Shown in pieces: positions 43,615 to 52,060 of a DNA stretch of 64,000 nt. The notes under the pieces are model-generated. The model saw only the letters and a program-made list of their open reading frames with translations. It made no database searches and had not been told where the DNA came from. Source of the DNA: an uncultured Nesterenkonia sp. Its GTDB lineage: Bacteria > Actinomycetota > Actinomycetes > Actinomycetales > Micrococcaceae. Positions within the stretch are counted from its first letter, which is position 1. Every line of letters starts with the position of its first letter. A program made the translations under genes and the position numbers. Location of the stretch: contig CANLUC010000007.1 in NCBI GenBank assembly GCA_947494195.1, forward strand, positions 1-64,000. The letters run 5' to 3'.

Positions 43615-44046
43615 GTCCCTGCCGCCGAGGCCGGCGTCGCTCCACGTGGGGGGCGGCCCGGCACGCGCGGTGCTGCGACTGACCAAGCCGCTCAGGTCCC
43701 CGAGACCCGACGTCTCGATGTTCAGAAACCGACCCGGCAGGATCGGCACTGCGCTGCGCACCAGCACCTCCGTGCCATGCGTACCCGTCACCGTGCAGCT
43801 GGTGAGCTCCACCTGATTGCGCGCGGCCACCGCCCGCGCCACCGCGCACGGGTCGCCTGCGGTCAACCCACGGGCGGCATCCGCCCCTGCGAGAGCTGAC
43901 AAGTCCGCCCCGCGCGCAGCCTGAGCCGAGGAGACCGCCACCAGGCTCAACGCCTGGATCGCCCCCAGCAGGGTGAGCAGCACCATGATGAGCGCGAGCG
44001 CGAGGACCGTACCGGAACCACGTTGATCCTGCAGACGGTCTCTCAT
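43483..44046 (-). CDS. TadE-like protein of the tad/helicase neighbourhood, 3' end altered
   Basis: A 187-residue protein. Residues 1 to about 125 fit the small 'helicase/secretion neighbourhood TadE-like' family: MRDRLQDQRGSGTVLALAL with one membrane helix, then a secreted part ending with STARAGP. The true family end is near there. The open frame runs 60 more residues into the antisense strand of the M20 gene, which suggests loss of the native stop during a rearrangement. It overlaps TadE by 4 bases (ATGA). The start at 44046 fits the family. Confidence 0.7.
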   Translation of the reverse strand: MRDRLQDQRGSGTVLALALIMVLLTLLGAIQALSLVAVSSAQAARGADLSALAGADAARGLTAGDPCAVARAVAARNQVELTSCTVTGTHGTEVLVRSAVPILPGRFLNIETSGLGDLSGLVSRSTARAGPPPTWSDAGLGGRDSEPAQQRRQECNPLRNRLDSHLFMIGMGTRAVRSESVESGKSQ

Positions 44047-44411
44047 AGCGGGTCCTCCACGAGGGCCGTGGCTTCGGCGTCCTGGGTTGCTTCGATCTCC
44101 AGCCACCCGAGCAGGCGCACCGGGCGGGTCAGCACCACGGTGGCGTAGGGACCTTCCCGGGTGAGACCGACGGCGGTCCCGTCCCCGGCAACTCGCCGCG
44201 CGGCAGCTTCAGCGGTTGCGGCGGACTCGCCCCGAGCGAGCTCCCGCGCCGCAGCCCGCGCTCCCTCCTCCAGGCTGACCTGCACCGCGCCCTGCAGTGC
44301 AAAGGAGATCACGAACAGCAGCACCATGATGACTGCGGGCAGCGCCAGGGCAAACTCCGCGCTGATCGACCCCCTATCGGCCTGAGTGCGGAGTTCAGAA
44401 CGAGAGCGCAC
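44043..44411 (-). CDS. tadE: TadE-like pseudopilin
   Basis: A 122-residue protein with an N-terminal basic leader, the DRGSISAEFALALPAVIMVLLFVISF membrane segment typical of TadE, and a secreted beta-rich remainder. It has the Glu after the predicted cleavage region (SISAEFA). It starts with GTG at 44411 and overlaps the Flp gene by 17 bases. The gene is separated from tadABC by about 9.7 kb and is in the opposite direction. Confidence 0.8.
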   Translation of the reverse strand: MRSRSELRTQADRGSISAEFALALPAVIMVLLFVISFALQGAVQVSLEEGARAAARELARGESAATAEAAARRVAGDGTAVGLTREGPYATVVLTRPVRLLGWLEIEATQDAEATALVEDPL

Positions 44412-44643
44412 GTTCGACGATGCCGGTCAGCAGTCCACGCGCGGTATCCGAGCTCAGCACCGCCACGAGCAGCCCTGCGAACCCCACCGCAGCCAGCATG
44501 ACGATGCCGTACTCCGCGGTCGCCAGCCCCTCGTCCTCGCGGTGAATCTGCTGACCCCACGTGCGCAGGGTCCCCGTGTGTGGCGCGTCTGAGCGCTGCG
44601 CCTCGAAGGTGTGTGACTGGTTCCGCGTCTCTGGTCTCTCCAT
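44395..44643 (-). CDS. Flp-type pilin (DUF4244)
   Basis: An 82-residue protein with a hydrophilic N-terminal half and the type IV prepilin-like core EDEGLATAEYGIVMLAAVGFAGLL. Cleavage after Gly before LATAEY would release the mature pilin. I set the start at the ATG at 44643 (AAGGAA site upstream) rather than the longer ORF, whose first 56 residues look random. It is the first gene of the pilin-TadE-TadE-like unit. Confidence 0.78.
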   Translation of the reverse strand: MERPETRNQSHTFEAQRSDAPHTGTLRTWGQQIHREDEGLATAEYGIVMLAAVGFAGLLVAVLSSDTARGLLTGIVERALSF

Positions 44644-44830
44644 GACCGTTCCTTCCGCTGGGGCCGCCCGGACTACGAGGCCCCAGGCGGCTGTCAAGAC
44701 CTGCGGTGTGCAGGTCGCACCAGTCTCGGTCGCGGCCGAGCAGCCCGGGCCGACGGAGAGCAAGCTGTGGAGAGTCAGGCGCTCGCGAGATTTTCGCGTC
44801 AGCTGGGGCAAAGCATCCGCCCCTCCGCCC

Positions 44831-44915
44831 CCCCGGCGTTTATCGTAGAGCTAACGCGTTGTCGTAGTGCTATAGCTCTACGATTCGCTAGAGGTCTACG
44901 ATAATTTCGCCCGGG
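44831..44915. repeat. nested palindromic intergenic element, copy 2
   Basis: Bounded by CCCCGG and CCCGGG, with TTTATCGTAGAGCT, TCGTAGTGCTATAGC, TCTACGATTCGCTAGAG and TCTACGATAATTT in order. It lies between the Flp gene and the AKR gene. It has the same orientation as copy 3 and nearly the same sequence. Confidence 0.88.
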
Positions 44916-44940
44916 CGGGGCGGAGCTCACGGCTGGAGCT

Positions 44941-45963
44941 TCACCGGGGGAGGAGGCCCTCGCGGCCGCCGGAGACCCATGCCGGGTCGAAGCTGCGGTC
45001 CCCGTGGACCTGCGCGGCCACGCCGTCGAGCTGTTCCGCCAACTCCTCCGTGACCTCCAGGTCCTCGACGCCGCGCTGCAGCTCATCCCAGTGCGCTGCG
45101 AAGCGGGTTCCCGGGATCGGGGAGATGCTGACCCCGAGGGAGGCCGCCTTGCGGTAGAGCCAGGCGAGGGACAGGGCCGCCGTGGGCAGCTGCAGCTGTG
45201 CAGCGGCTGCTCGCACGTGGGCGGCGAGAGCATGGTTGTCCGCCAGGTTCTCCGGCTTGAACCAGGGGAAGGCGCGACGCACATCGTCCTCGGCGAGAGC
45301 GAGCGGGTCGAATCGATCAGTGAGCAGACCGCGGCCCACCGGGGAGTAAGGGACGAACCCGATACCCAGCGTGGCGCAGACCGGCAGCACATGCTCTTCG
45401 ACGTCGCGCGCGAAGATGCTCCACTCGCTCTGCACCGCGGTGATCGGATGTACGGCGTGGGCTCTGCGGATCTCGGCTGCGGTGGCCTCGGAGAGCCCGA
45501 TCCGTCGCACCTTGCCGGCCGCGACGAGGTCGCTCAGCGCGCCCACGCTCTCTTCGATCGGAGTCTCTGGGTCCACTCGATGCAGGTAGTAGAGGTCCAC
45601 GTGGTCCGTGCCCAGTCGCGTCAGGCTCTGATCGATCTGCTCCTTGATGTAGGAGGCGTCCCCGCGCGCTCGGCGCTTGCCGACTCCTGCGCCCTTCTCG
45701 ATGCCCACCTTCGTGGCGAGCACGAACTCCTCCCGACGATTCTTCAGAAATCTGCCGACCAGCCGTTCACTCTCGCCGTCGCCGTAGATGTTGGCGGTGT
45801 CGAGGAAGGTGATGCCACGGTCGGCCACATGGGCGAGGATGACGGCGGCATCCGAGTCGGTGATGGATCCGTAGGCGCCGGCCAGCGACATCGCGCCGTA
45901 GCCCAGGGTCGAGGCCTCCAGCCCGTGGTGCCCGCTTCCCAGAGTGATGGAGCGAAGAGTCAT
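44941..45963 (-). CDS. aldo/keto reductase
   Basis: A 340-residue NADPH-dependent oxidoreductase of the AKR superfamily (TIM barrel). Catalytic residues are in FLDTANIYGDG (Asp, Tyr), ATKVGI (Lys) and YYLHRVDPETPI (His). The C-terminal cofactor part has SPIPGTRFAAHWDEL. The length suits the AKR13-like group. It is bracketed by two direct copies of the palindromic element and breaks the usual Flp/TadE-helicase order. No partner gene is obvious. Confidence 0.88.
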   Translation of the reverse strand: MTLRSITLGSGHHGLEASTLGYGAMSLAGAYGSITDSDAAVILAHVADRGITFLDTANIYGDGESERLVGRFLKNRREEFVLATKVGIEKGAGVGKRRARGDASYIKEQIDQSLTRLGTDHVDLYYLHRVDPETPIEESVGALSDLVAAGKVRRIGLSEATAAEIRRAHAVHPITAVQSEWSIFARDVEEHVLPVCATLGIGFVPYSPVGRGLLTDRFDPLALAEDDVRRAFPWFKPENLADNHALAAHVRAAAAQLQLPTAALSLAWLYRKAASLGVSISPIPGTRFAAHWDELQRGVEDLEVTEELAEQLDGVAAQVHGDRSFDPAWVSGGREGLLPR

Positions 45964-46016
45964 CGAGAGTCCTTTCGAGGTTCGGAGCTGCTGTCGATCA
46001 GCTGGGCAATATGTCG

Positions 46017-46102
46017 CCCCCCGGCGTTTATCGTAGAGCTTTCGCGTCGTCGTAGTGCTATAGCTCTACGATTCGCTAGAGCTCTACGACAATTTCGTGG
46101 GG
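46017..46102. repeat. nested palindromic intergenic element, copy 3
   Basis: Same layout and orientation as copy 2 (TTTATCGTAGAGCT, TCGTAGTGCTATAGC, TCTACGATTCGCTAGAG, CTCTACGACAATTTC). Its right end encodes the last residues and the stop of the helicase gene: the CTA at 46084-46086 is the TAG stop on the minus strand. The left end lies 54 bases from the AKR start. Confidence 0.88.
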
Positions 46103-48504
46103 GCGAGTGCGCCCTGGTCTCCCGGCGCAGGCTGGGCGGTTAGGATCGCGCGCAGCAGGTTCAGCGCCGGCTGCTTCTCCAGCGGGTTGTTCCGGTTCCC
46201 ACACTTCGGGGACTGCACACAGGAGGGGCACCCCGTGGCGCATTCGCAGCCGGAGATGGTCTCTGCGGTGGCGCCGATCCATTCCGCCGCCAGCTCGAAG
46301 CCGCGCTGAGCAAAGCCAGCGCCACCGGGGTGTCCGTCGTAGACGAAGATCGTGGGCAGTTCGGTGTCGCGATGCAGGGCCGTGGACACGCCACCAATGT
46401 CCCAGCGGTCCCCTGAGGTCAGCAGCGGCAGCAGGCCGATCATCGCGTGTTCCGCGGCATGCAGCGCGCCCGGAATCTGCTCCGGAATGACCCCGGCCGC
46501 TGAAAGCGCCGTCTCGGGGGCGGTCATCCACATCGCCTGCGTGCGCAGCGAGGACGGAGGCAGATCCAGCGGCTCATCGGAGAGCACCTCGGAGGAGCCC
46601 AGCGCCTTGCGCTGGAAGCCCACCACGGTGCTGGTGACCTCGACCATGCCGCTGTGCAGCCGGAAGCGCCCCCAGTCGACCGCCTCCTGGACCTCCAGCA
46701 CGTCGATCGAGGTGGTCTCCCGCGCCTGGGTGTAATACGGCGGGGTCGCCGGAAAGACGAGCACCGCGTGGTTCTGCTGGTCCAGCTCCTCCACCACGTA
46801 GCTGCGTCCCTGATGCACGTAGACCGCCCCGGGGTGGGCCTGCGGCTGCGCCTGTGCCGAGCCCATGTCGCCGATCACGGTGCCGTCCTCGGTGTTGACG
46901 ATCGTGAAGGGACCGCCGCCGTCGGAGCGCAGCTTGACCCAGGAAGCGGCTGAGACGTCGTCGTGGGCGAAGAACCAGCCGCGCGGACGCCGACGCAGAT
47001 GCCCCTGTTCGGTGAGCGAGTCGATGAGCCACCGGCCAGGGTCGAAGAGCTCGAGATCGTCCCGTATCAGCGGCAGCTCCTGGGCGGCCGCGAGGATATG
47101 CGGCGCCGCCACATGCGGGTTCGATGGATCCGTGACTGCATCCTCCACCGCTGTGTCGAAGATGGCCTCGGGATGATCCAGCAGATAGGAGTCCAGCGGA
47201 TCATCTCCGGCGATGAAGAATGCCGCGCCGCGTTGACCGGAGCGTCCGGCTCGGCCGAGCTGCTGGAAGAAGGATGCCCGGGTCCCAGGCCAGCCCGCGA
47301 TGATCACGGCGTCCAGTCCGGAGATGTCGATCCCCAGCTCGAGAGCGGGAGTCGACGCGACCCCTAGCAGCCGCCCCTCACGCAGCGCGTCCTCGAGCTC
47401 CCGCCGCTCCTCCTTCAGGTAGCCGGAGCGGTAGGCAGCCACGCGTCCGCGCAGGTCGACGTCGACCTCGGCGAGTGAGTCAGCGGCGATCTGAGCGATC
47501 GTCTCGGCTCCGCGGCGGGACTTGATGAAGGCCAGCGTGCGGTGGCCCGCGACGACGAGATCGGTGAGGATATCGGCGGCCTCCACCGTGAGGCTGCGCT
47601 TGAGCGGCGCCGCGTTGTCTCCCTTGAGCTCAGAGGTCGTGGCCTCCCACAGGTAGACGTCCACCGCTCCGTGTGGAGAGGCATCTTCGGTGACCGCCTC
47701 CACGGTCTCCTGAGCGTGGCCGATGAGGCGGGAGAACGACGCCGCGGGGTCACCGCTGGTGGCCGAGGCTCCGGTGAAGATCGGTTCGGCCCCGTAGTGG
47801 GCGCAGATGCGCCGGAGTCGTCGAAGCAGCAGTGCGATATGCGAACCGAAGATCCCGCGGCAGGTGTGCGCCTCGTCGATGATCACGTAGCGCAGCCGGG
47901 CGAAGAACCTGGCCCAGGCGCGGTGATTCGGCAGGATGCCCACATTGAGCATGTCCGGATTCGTCAGCACCACATTGGCGTGCTGACGCACCCATCGGCG
48001 CTGTTCGGCATCGGTGTCGCCGTCGTAGGCTGCGGGGCGGATGCCTGACTCAGGTCCCTGCGCTCCGGTCGCCTCGGCGAGCTGACTCAGGGCATCGAGC
48101 TGGTCGGCAGCGAGAGCCTTGGTGGGGGAGAGGTAGAGCATCGTCGCACCGAGGCCCGCGGCGGCGGCAGAACCACGGGACTCCCCGACGGGTCCGCCGC
48201 AGATCTCGGAGAGTCCGGGCAGCTGCGTGCCGAGGGACTTTCCGGAGGCTGTGCCGGTGGCGAGAATGGTGTGGCGCCCCGCGTGCAGCGCTTCGGCGGC
48301 CTGCACCTGGTGGGTGTAGAGCCCGGTGACTCCGAGCTGCCGGTAGCCCGCACGCAGGCTGCTGGGCACCCACTCCGGCCAGGGCGCCGTCTGCGCCGCT
48401 CGGGCGGGCAATGTGCGCACATGCCGGAGCGGACCGGAATCCTCGACCTCCGAGGGCAGTCCGGCTCGGCGCAGCAGCTCATAGGGTTCCTGATCGGGCA
48501 TCAC
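46084..48504 (-). CDS. DEAH-box helicase with C-terminal DUF1998-type Cys cluster
   Basis: An 806-residue superfamily 2 helicase from the actinobacterial 'helicase/secretion neighbourhood' family. Walker A is ATGTASGKS (about residue 82), the DEAH box is VIIDEAHTCRG, and the C-terminal RecA-like domain has LGRAGRSGQRGAAFF. The far C-terminus has a metal-binding Cys cluster (CECATGCPSCVQSPKCG), as in B. subtilis MrfA/YprA, a nucleotide excision repair helicase. GTG at 48504 or ATG at 48501 can be the start. The final codons and the stop come from the palindromic element. Confidence 0.88.
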   Translation of the reverse strand: MMPDQEPYELLRRAGLPSEVEDSGPLRHVRTLPARAAQTAPWPEWVPSSLRAGYRQLGVTGLYTHQVQAAEALHAGRHTILATGTASGKSLGTQLPGLSEICGGPVGESRGSAAAAGLGATMLYLSPTKALAADQLDALSQLAEATGAQGPESGIRPAAYDGDTDAEQRRWVRQHANVVLTNPDMLNVGILPNHRAWARFFARLRYVIIDEAHTCRGIFGSHIALLLRRLRRICAHYGAEPIFTGASATSGDPAASFSRLIGHAQETVEAVTEDASPHGAVDVYLWEATTSELKGDNAAPLKRSLTVEAADILTDLVVAGHRTLAFIKSRRGAETIAQIAADSLAEVDVDLRGRVAAYRSGYLKEERRELEDALREGRLLGVASTPALELGIDISGLDAVIIAGWPGTRASFFQQLGRAGRSGQRGAAFFIAGDDPLDSYLLDHPEAIFDTAVEDAVTDPSNPHVAAPHILAAAQELPLIRDDLELFDPGRWLIDSLTEQGHLRRRPRGWFFAHDDVSAASWVKLRSDGGGPFTIVNTEDGTVIGDMGSAQAQPQAHPGAVYVHQGRSYVVEELDQQNHAVLVFPATPPYYTQARETTSIDVLEVQEAVDWGRFRLHSGMVEVTSTVVGFQRKALGSSEVLSDEPLDLPPSSLRTQAMWMTAPETALSAAGVIPEQIPGALHAAEHAMIGLLPLLTSGDRWDIGGVSTALHRDTELPTIFVYDGHPGGAGFAQRGFELAAEWIGATAETISGCECATGCPSCVQSPKCGNRNNPLEKQPALNLLRAILTAQPAPGDQGALAPTKLS

Positions 48505-48552
48505 CCTCAGGCTACGTCAGCCGCGCACCCATCCTATGCCGCTGCCCGCTGC

Positions 48553-49254
48553 TCAGCCCTTCAGGTCGTCGAACTGCGAGTGGCTCGGACGGATCCGTCC
48601 GCCCGAGGTGGCGCCGTAGACATGCACGTCGCCGAGCAGGGTCCAGCCGAGGTACTCGTAGAGCTCCTGACCGTCGGCGGTGGCCACCAGGAGGCCCTCC
48701 TCCACGTCGTGCTCGTGGGCGATGGCGATCAGCGCCCGGGTCACGAAGGTGCCCAGGCCCCGGCGGCGGTAATCGTCGTTGGTGTAGATGCGGTCGAGGA
48801 TCGCGTAGTGATCGACGGTGGCGACCCGTCCGCGGGCGGCCACCTTCTCCCCGTCGCGCACGGTGAAAAGGGTCCACCCGTCGTGGTCGTCCCGGCTGGT
48901 GGTGAAGTCTTCCGGAGTGATCGGGTCCTCGACGTCCTGGGTCTCCATGTCCACGACCATCAGCTTCTCTTCATCGCTGATCAGCTGCAGCCCTTCCACA
49001 GGGTTCTGGCTCAGCGAGGGGGCTCCGGGCTCAGCGATCACGGTGAGCATCCGCGCTGAGTCCTTCGCGACGGCGGAGGCGATCTTGCGCAGATCGGTGT
49101 CCTCGGGGGCGTACAACACGTACTCCCATTCGTCGGAATCTCCGGAACGCAGGGCGGAATGGACGTTGCCCTCATGCTGCACGTCGTAGTCGTGCGTCCT
49201 TGCCCACCCGGTCACCCAGTGGCGGACAAGTGCGTCGCTAAGCTCAGAAGTCAT
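48553..49254 (-). CDS. GNAT-family acetyltransferase
   Basis: A 233-residue protein. The acetyl-CoA site is in YTNDDYRRRGLGTFVTRALIAIAHEHDVEEG near residue 160, and ATADGQELYEYLGWTLLGDVHVYGAT forms the end of the fold. The N-terminal half is an additional, unassigned domain. The ATG at 49254 is preferred to the longer ORF. Substrate unknown. It is divergent from trhO. Confidence 0.8.
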   Translation of the reverse strand: MTSELSDALVRHWVTGWARTHDYDVQHEGNVHSALRSGDSDEWEYVLYAPEDTDLRKIASAVAKDSARMLTVIAEPGAPSLSQNPVEGLQLISDEEKLMVVDMETQDVEDPITPEDFTTSRDDHDGWTLFTVRDGEKVAARGRVATVDHYAILDRIYTNDDYRRRGLGTFVTRALIAIAHEHDVEEGLLVATADGQELYEYLGWTLLGDVHVYGATSGGRIRPSHSQFDDLKG

Positions 49255-49348
49255 AGTCCGACCATACAAACAAAATGCGCTCCACCGTGAGGGGCAGGGA
49301 CAACGAGTTCATAAAGATGTTGTTCAGAACTACCCTTGAGGAGTGAGC

Positions 49349-50293
49349 ATGTCCCGAATAGTCCTGTATTACGCCTTCACTCCGCTGGCCGATCCGGAAG
49401 CGGTGAAACTGTGGCAGCACACCCTCTGCCGTGAGCTGGGTCTGAAGGGTCGCATCCTCATCTCCCCGCAGGGCATAAACGGTACGGTCGGCGGCGAGAT
49501 CAAGGCCGTCAAGCAGTACGTGAAGCAGACCCGTGCCTACGCGCCCTTCAAAAATATGGCCTTCAAATGGTCCGAGGGCGGAGCGGAGGATTTCCCGCGA
49601 CTCTCCGTGAAGGTCCGTCCCGAGCTGGTCGCCTTCGGAGTCCCCGATGAGATCGAGGTCGATTCCGACGGCGTCGTCGGCGGCGGAGTCCATCTCAAGC
49701 CGGAGCAGGTCCACGAACTCGTGGAGCAGAAGCGCGCCCAGGGCGTAGAGGTCTCCTTCTTCGACGGACGCAACGCCATGGAGGCTCAGATCGGCAGGTT
49801 CAAGAACGCCGTCGTGCCGGAGACCGAGACCACCAGGGACTTCATCGCCGAGCTCGACTCCGGAAAATACGACCACCTCAAGGATCAGCCCGTGGTCACC
49901 TACTGCACCGGAGGCATCCGCTGCGAGGTGCTCTCCTCGCTGATGCGCCGCCGCGGCTTCGAGGAGGTCTATCAGATCGACGGCGGGATCGTCCGCTACG
50001 GGGAGACCTTCGGCGACGAGGGCCTCTGGGAGGGAGAGCTCTACGTCTTCGACTCCCGGATGAACACGCGCTTCTCCCCCGACTCCAAGACCATCGGCGA
50101 ATGCACGCACTGCGGCAGCCCCACCAGCACCTTCTATAACTGCATGGACCGAGGCTGCTCCACCTTGCAGCTCTACTGCGATCAGTGCCGCCACATCCCT
50201 GAGACCACCCGCTGCCGCACCTGCGAAGTCCGGCTGCAACAAGACCCTTCCCATCCGAACACCGGGCTGCTGGAAAAGGTGCGCCGCCCATGA
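49349..50293 (+). CDS. trhO: TrhO-type rhodanese tRNA uridine hydroxylase
   Basis: A 314-residue protein of the YceA/TrhO family, which makes 5-hydroxyuridine at wobble position 34 of some tRNAs. It has an N-terminal alpha/beta domain ([14 protein letters not shown]), a rhodanese domain with the catalytic Cys in [11 protein letters not shown], and a C-terminal four-Cys cluster (CTHCGSPT and YCDQCRHI). The ATG at 49349 is 5 bases after GAGGAG. Its stop overlaps the methyltransferase start (ATGA). Confidence 0.9.
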   Translation: MSRIVLYYAFTPLADPEAVKLWQHTLCRELGLKGRILISPQGINGTVGGEIKAVKQYVKQTRAYAPFKNMAFKWSEGGAEDFPRLSVKVRPELVAFGVPDEIEVDSDGVVGGGVHLKPEQVHELVEQKRAQGVEVSFFDGRNAMEAQIGRFKNAVVPETETTRDFIAELDSGKYDHLKDQPVVTYCTGGIRCEVLSSLMRRRGFEEVYQIDGGIVRYGETFGDEGLWEGELYVFDSRMNTRFSPDSKTIGECTHCGSPTSTFYNCMDRGCSTLQLYCDQCRHIPETTRCRTCEVRLQQDPSHPNTGLLEKVRRP

Positions 50294-51954
50294 GCGCCCC
50301 AGCGCCAGCACCCGGAGCGACCGCGGCGCCGCCTGCCCCGCGCGCAGACACGACGCTCGTGGCAGGCCTGCGCGCTGACCTGAGCGCGGCCCGCTTCAGC
50401 CACGATCACCTCGCCGAGCTGCTCGGCGAGGACGTCCTCTCCGCGCTGGACCGCGATCAGTTCGTCCCGGGTCAGCTGCGCGTGCAGGAGCTGCTTGACG
50501 CCGCCGCTGCGGACTCACGGCCGGCACATCCCGCCGCGGTGCTCTCCGGGCTGTGGCTTCTGGGCATGGACATCACCGTCGCCCAGGTCCAGCAGGCCCT
50601 GCCGCGCATCGGCATCCAGGGGCTGCTCGCCCTCGAGCTGGTTCAGGCCCAGGCGCACGACGACGGCGAGCTGTGCCGCCCCAGCGTGGATCTGCGGCCC
50701 TACCAGGCGGAGCAGCAGGACGGGGTGGCCGACCTCTGGGTCGCCAGTGACCTCTCCTCGCACCAGCTGCAGGGGGCGCTCCCGGCGGACCATGTGCTGG
50801 GCATCGGCCGGGCGAGCCTGACCCTGGCCGCCTCGATCCACCGACGCCCGGTGAGCACCGCGCTGGAGATCGGCACGGGCTGCGGCATCCAGCTGATGCA
50901 CCTGCTGGACCACGCCGAACACGTGGTCGCCACCGACCTGAGCGCCCGCGCGCTGGACTTCACCGCGTTCAACCTGCTGCTCAACGCGCCCGAGCTTCGC
51001 CTCGATCCGGAGAACCTCGGCGCCCGGGTTCAGCTGCTCCAGGGCAGCCTCTTCGCCCCGGTGGCTGAGCGCACCTTTGACCTGATCGTCTCGAATCCTC
51101 CCTTTGTGATCACCCCACGCCCCGCCGATGAAGATCCCGCGTCCCGGTACACCTACCGGGACGGAGGCCGTCGCGGGGACCTGCTCATGGAGGAGCTGAT
51201 CAGCCAGCTGCCGCGCTTCCTCAGCGACGGCGGAACGGCCCAGCTGCTGGGGAACTGGGAGATCCCGGAAGGCGCCGACTGGGACACGCGTCCCCGGCTG
51301 TGGTGTGAGCAGCTTGAGGGTGAGGCCCCCGTGGATGCCTGGTTCATCCAGCGGGATCAGCAGGACGCCGACGAATATGCCGAGACCTGGCTCCGGGACG
51401 CCTCCACCGAACGTGACATCGCGCAGTACCGTCTCCGTTATGCCGCGTATCTGCAGGACTTCGAGTCCCGAGGTGTCGAGGCCGTGGGATTCGGCATGAT
51501 CTGGATGCGTCGGCGATCCGCTGCCGACGCCGCAATGATGAGTCCCTGGCGCAGATTCGAGGAGATCAGTGGTCCCGTGGACCAGCCGCTGGGGCCGGTG
51601 ATCGGCGGGACGGTTGCCCGGGCCGAGGCGGTGGCGCGAGACGGTGCAGCCGTGCTCGACTCGGCGCTCGTCGTCGCCGGTGATGTCACCGAGGAGCGCC
51701 ATCAGCGTTTTGGCGCCGTTCACCCTGAGGTGATCGTCGCACGTCAGGGCGCCGGCCTGCGGCGGAGCCGCCCGGTCTCCAGTGCGGCGGCAGGTCTGCT
51801 GGGCGCCGCCGACGGCGAGTTCGCCGCAGGTCAGCTGGCCACGGCGGTGGCCTCGCTCATGGATGATCAGCCCGCAGACGGCGCTGATCTCGAGCAGGCT
51901 CTGCGCACCGAGGCGCTGGAGCTCTATGTGGAGGGGTACCTCACGCGGTCTTGA
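50290..51954 (+). CDS. class I SAM-dependent methyltransferase
   Basis: A 554-residue protein. The N-terminal part (about 25-160) is a helical DUF7059-like region. The SAM domain has [15 protein letters not shown] (about 196-210) and the base-methylating motif NPPF ([11 protein letters not shown], about 268). The C-terminal ~170 residues are additional. Relatives are called putative N5-glutamine or rRNA methyltransferases. The exact substrate is uncertain. It overlaps trhO by 4 bases (ATGA), implying co-translation. Confidence 0.85.
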   Translation: MSAPAPAPGATAAPPAPRADTTLVAGLRADLSAARFSHDHLAELLGEDVLSALDRDQFVPGQLRVQELLDAAAADSRPAHPAAVLSGLWLLGMDITVAQVQQALPRIGIQGLLALELVQAQAHDDGELCRPSVDLRPYQAEQQDGVADLWVASDLSSHQLQGALPADHVLGIGRASLTLAASIHRRPVSTALEIGTGCGIQLMHLLDHAEHVVATDLSARALDFTAFNLLLNAPELRLDPENLGARVQLLQGSLFAPVAERTFDLIVSNPPFVITPRPADEDPASRYTYRDGGRRGDLLMEELISQLPRFLSDGGTAQLLGNWEIPEGADWDTRPRLWCEQLEGEAPVDAWFIQRDQQDADEYAETWLRDASTERDIAQYRLRYAAYLQDFESRGVEAVGFGMIWMRRRSAADAAMMSPWRRFEEISGPVDQPLGPVIGGTVARAEAVARDGAAVLDSALVVAGDVTEERHQRFGAVHPEVIVARQGAGLRRSRPVSSAAAGLLGAADGEFAAGQLATAVASLMDDQPADGADLEQALRTEALELYVEGYLTRS

Positions 51955-52060
51955 TTCCCGCGGCGTCGGCGTGTTGTGCTCGCTGATATATTGAGCACTC
52001 GACGGCCAGCCCGCTGCTCATGCCCCGAGACTGCACCGCAAGAATTCCTCAAGGAGATCA
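51955..52060. promoter_or_regulatory. topA promoter region
   Basis: A 106-base gap before topA. TGATATATTGAGCAC is AT-rich and could include a -10 box. GGAG precedes the GTG start. No stronger site is seen. Confidence 0.35.
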
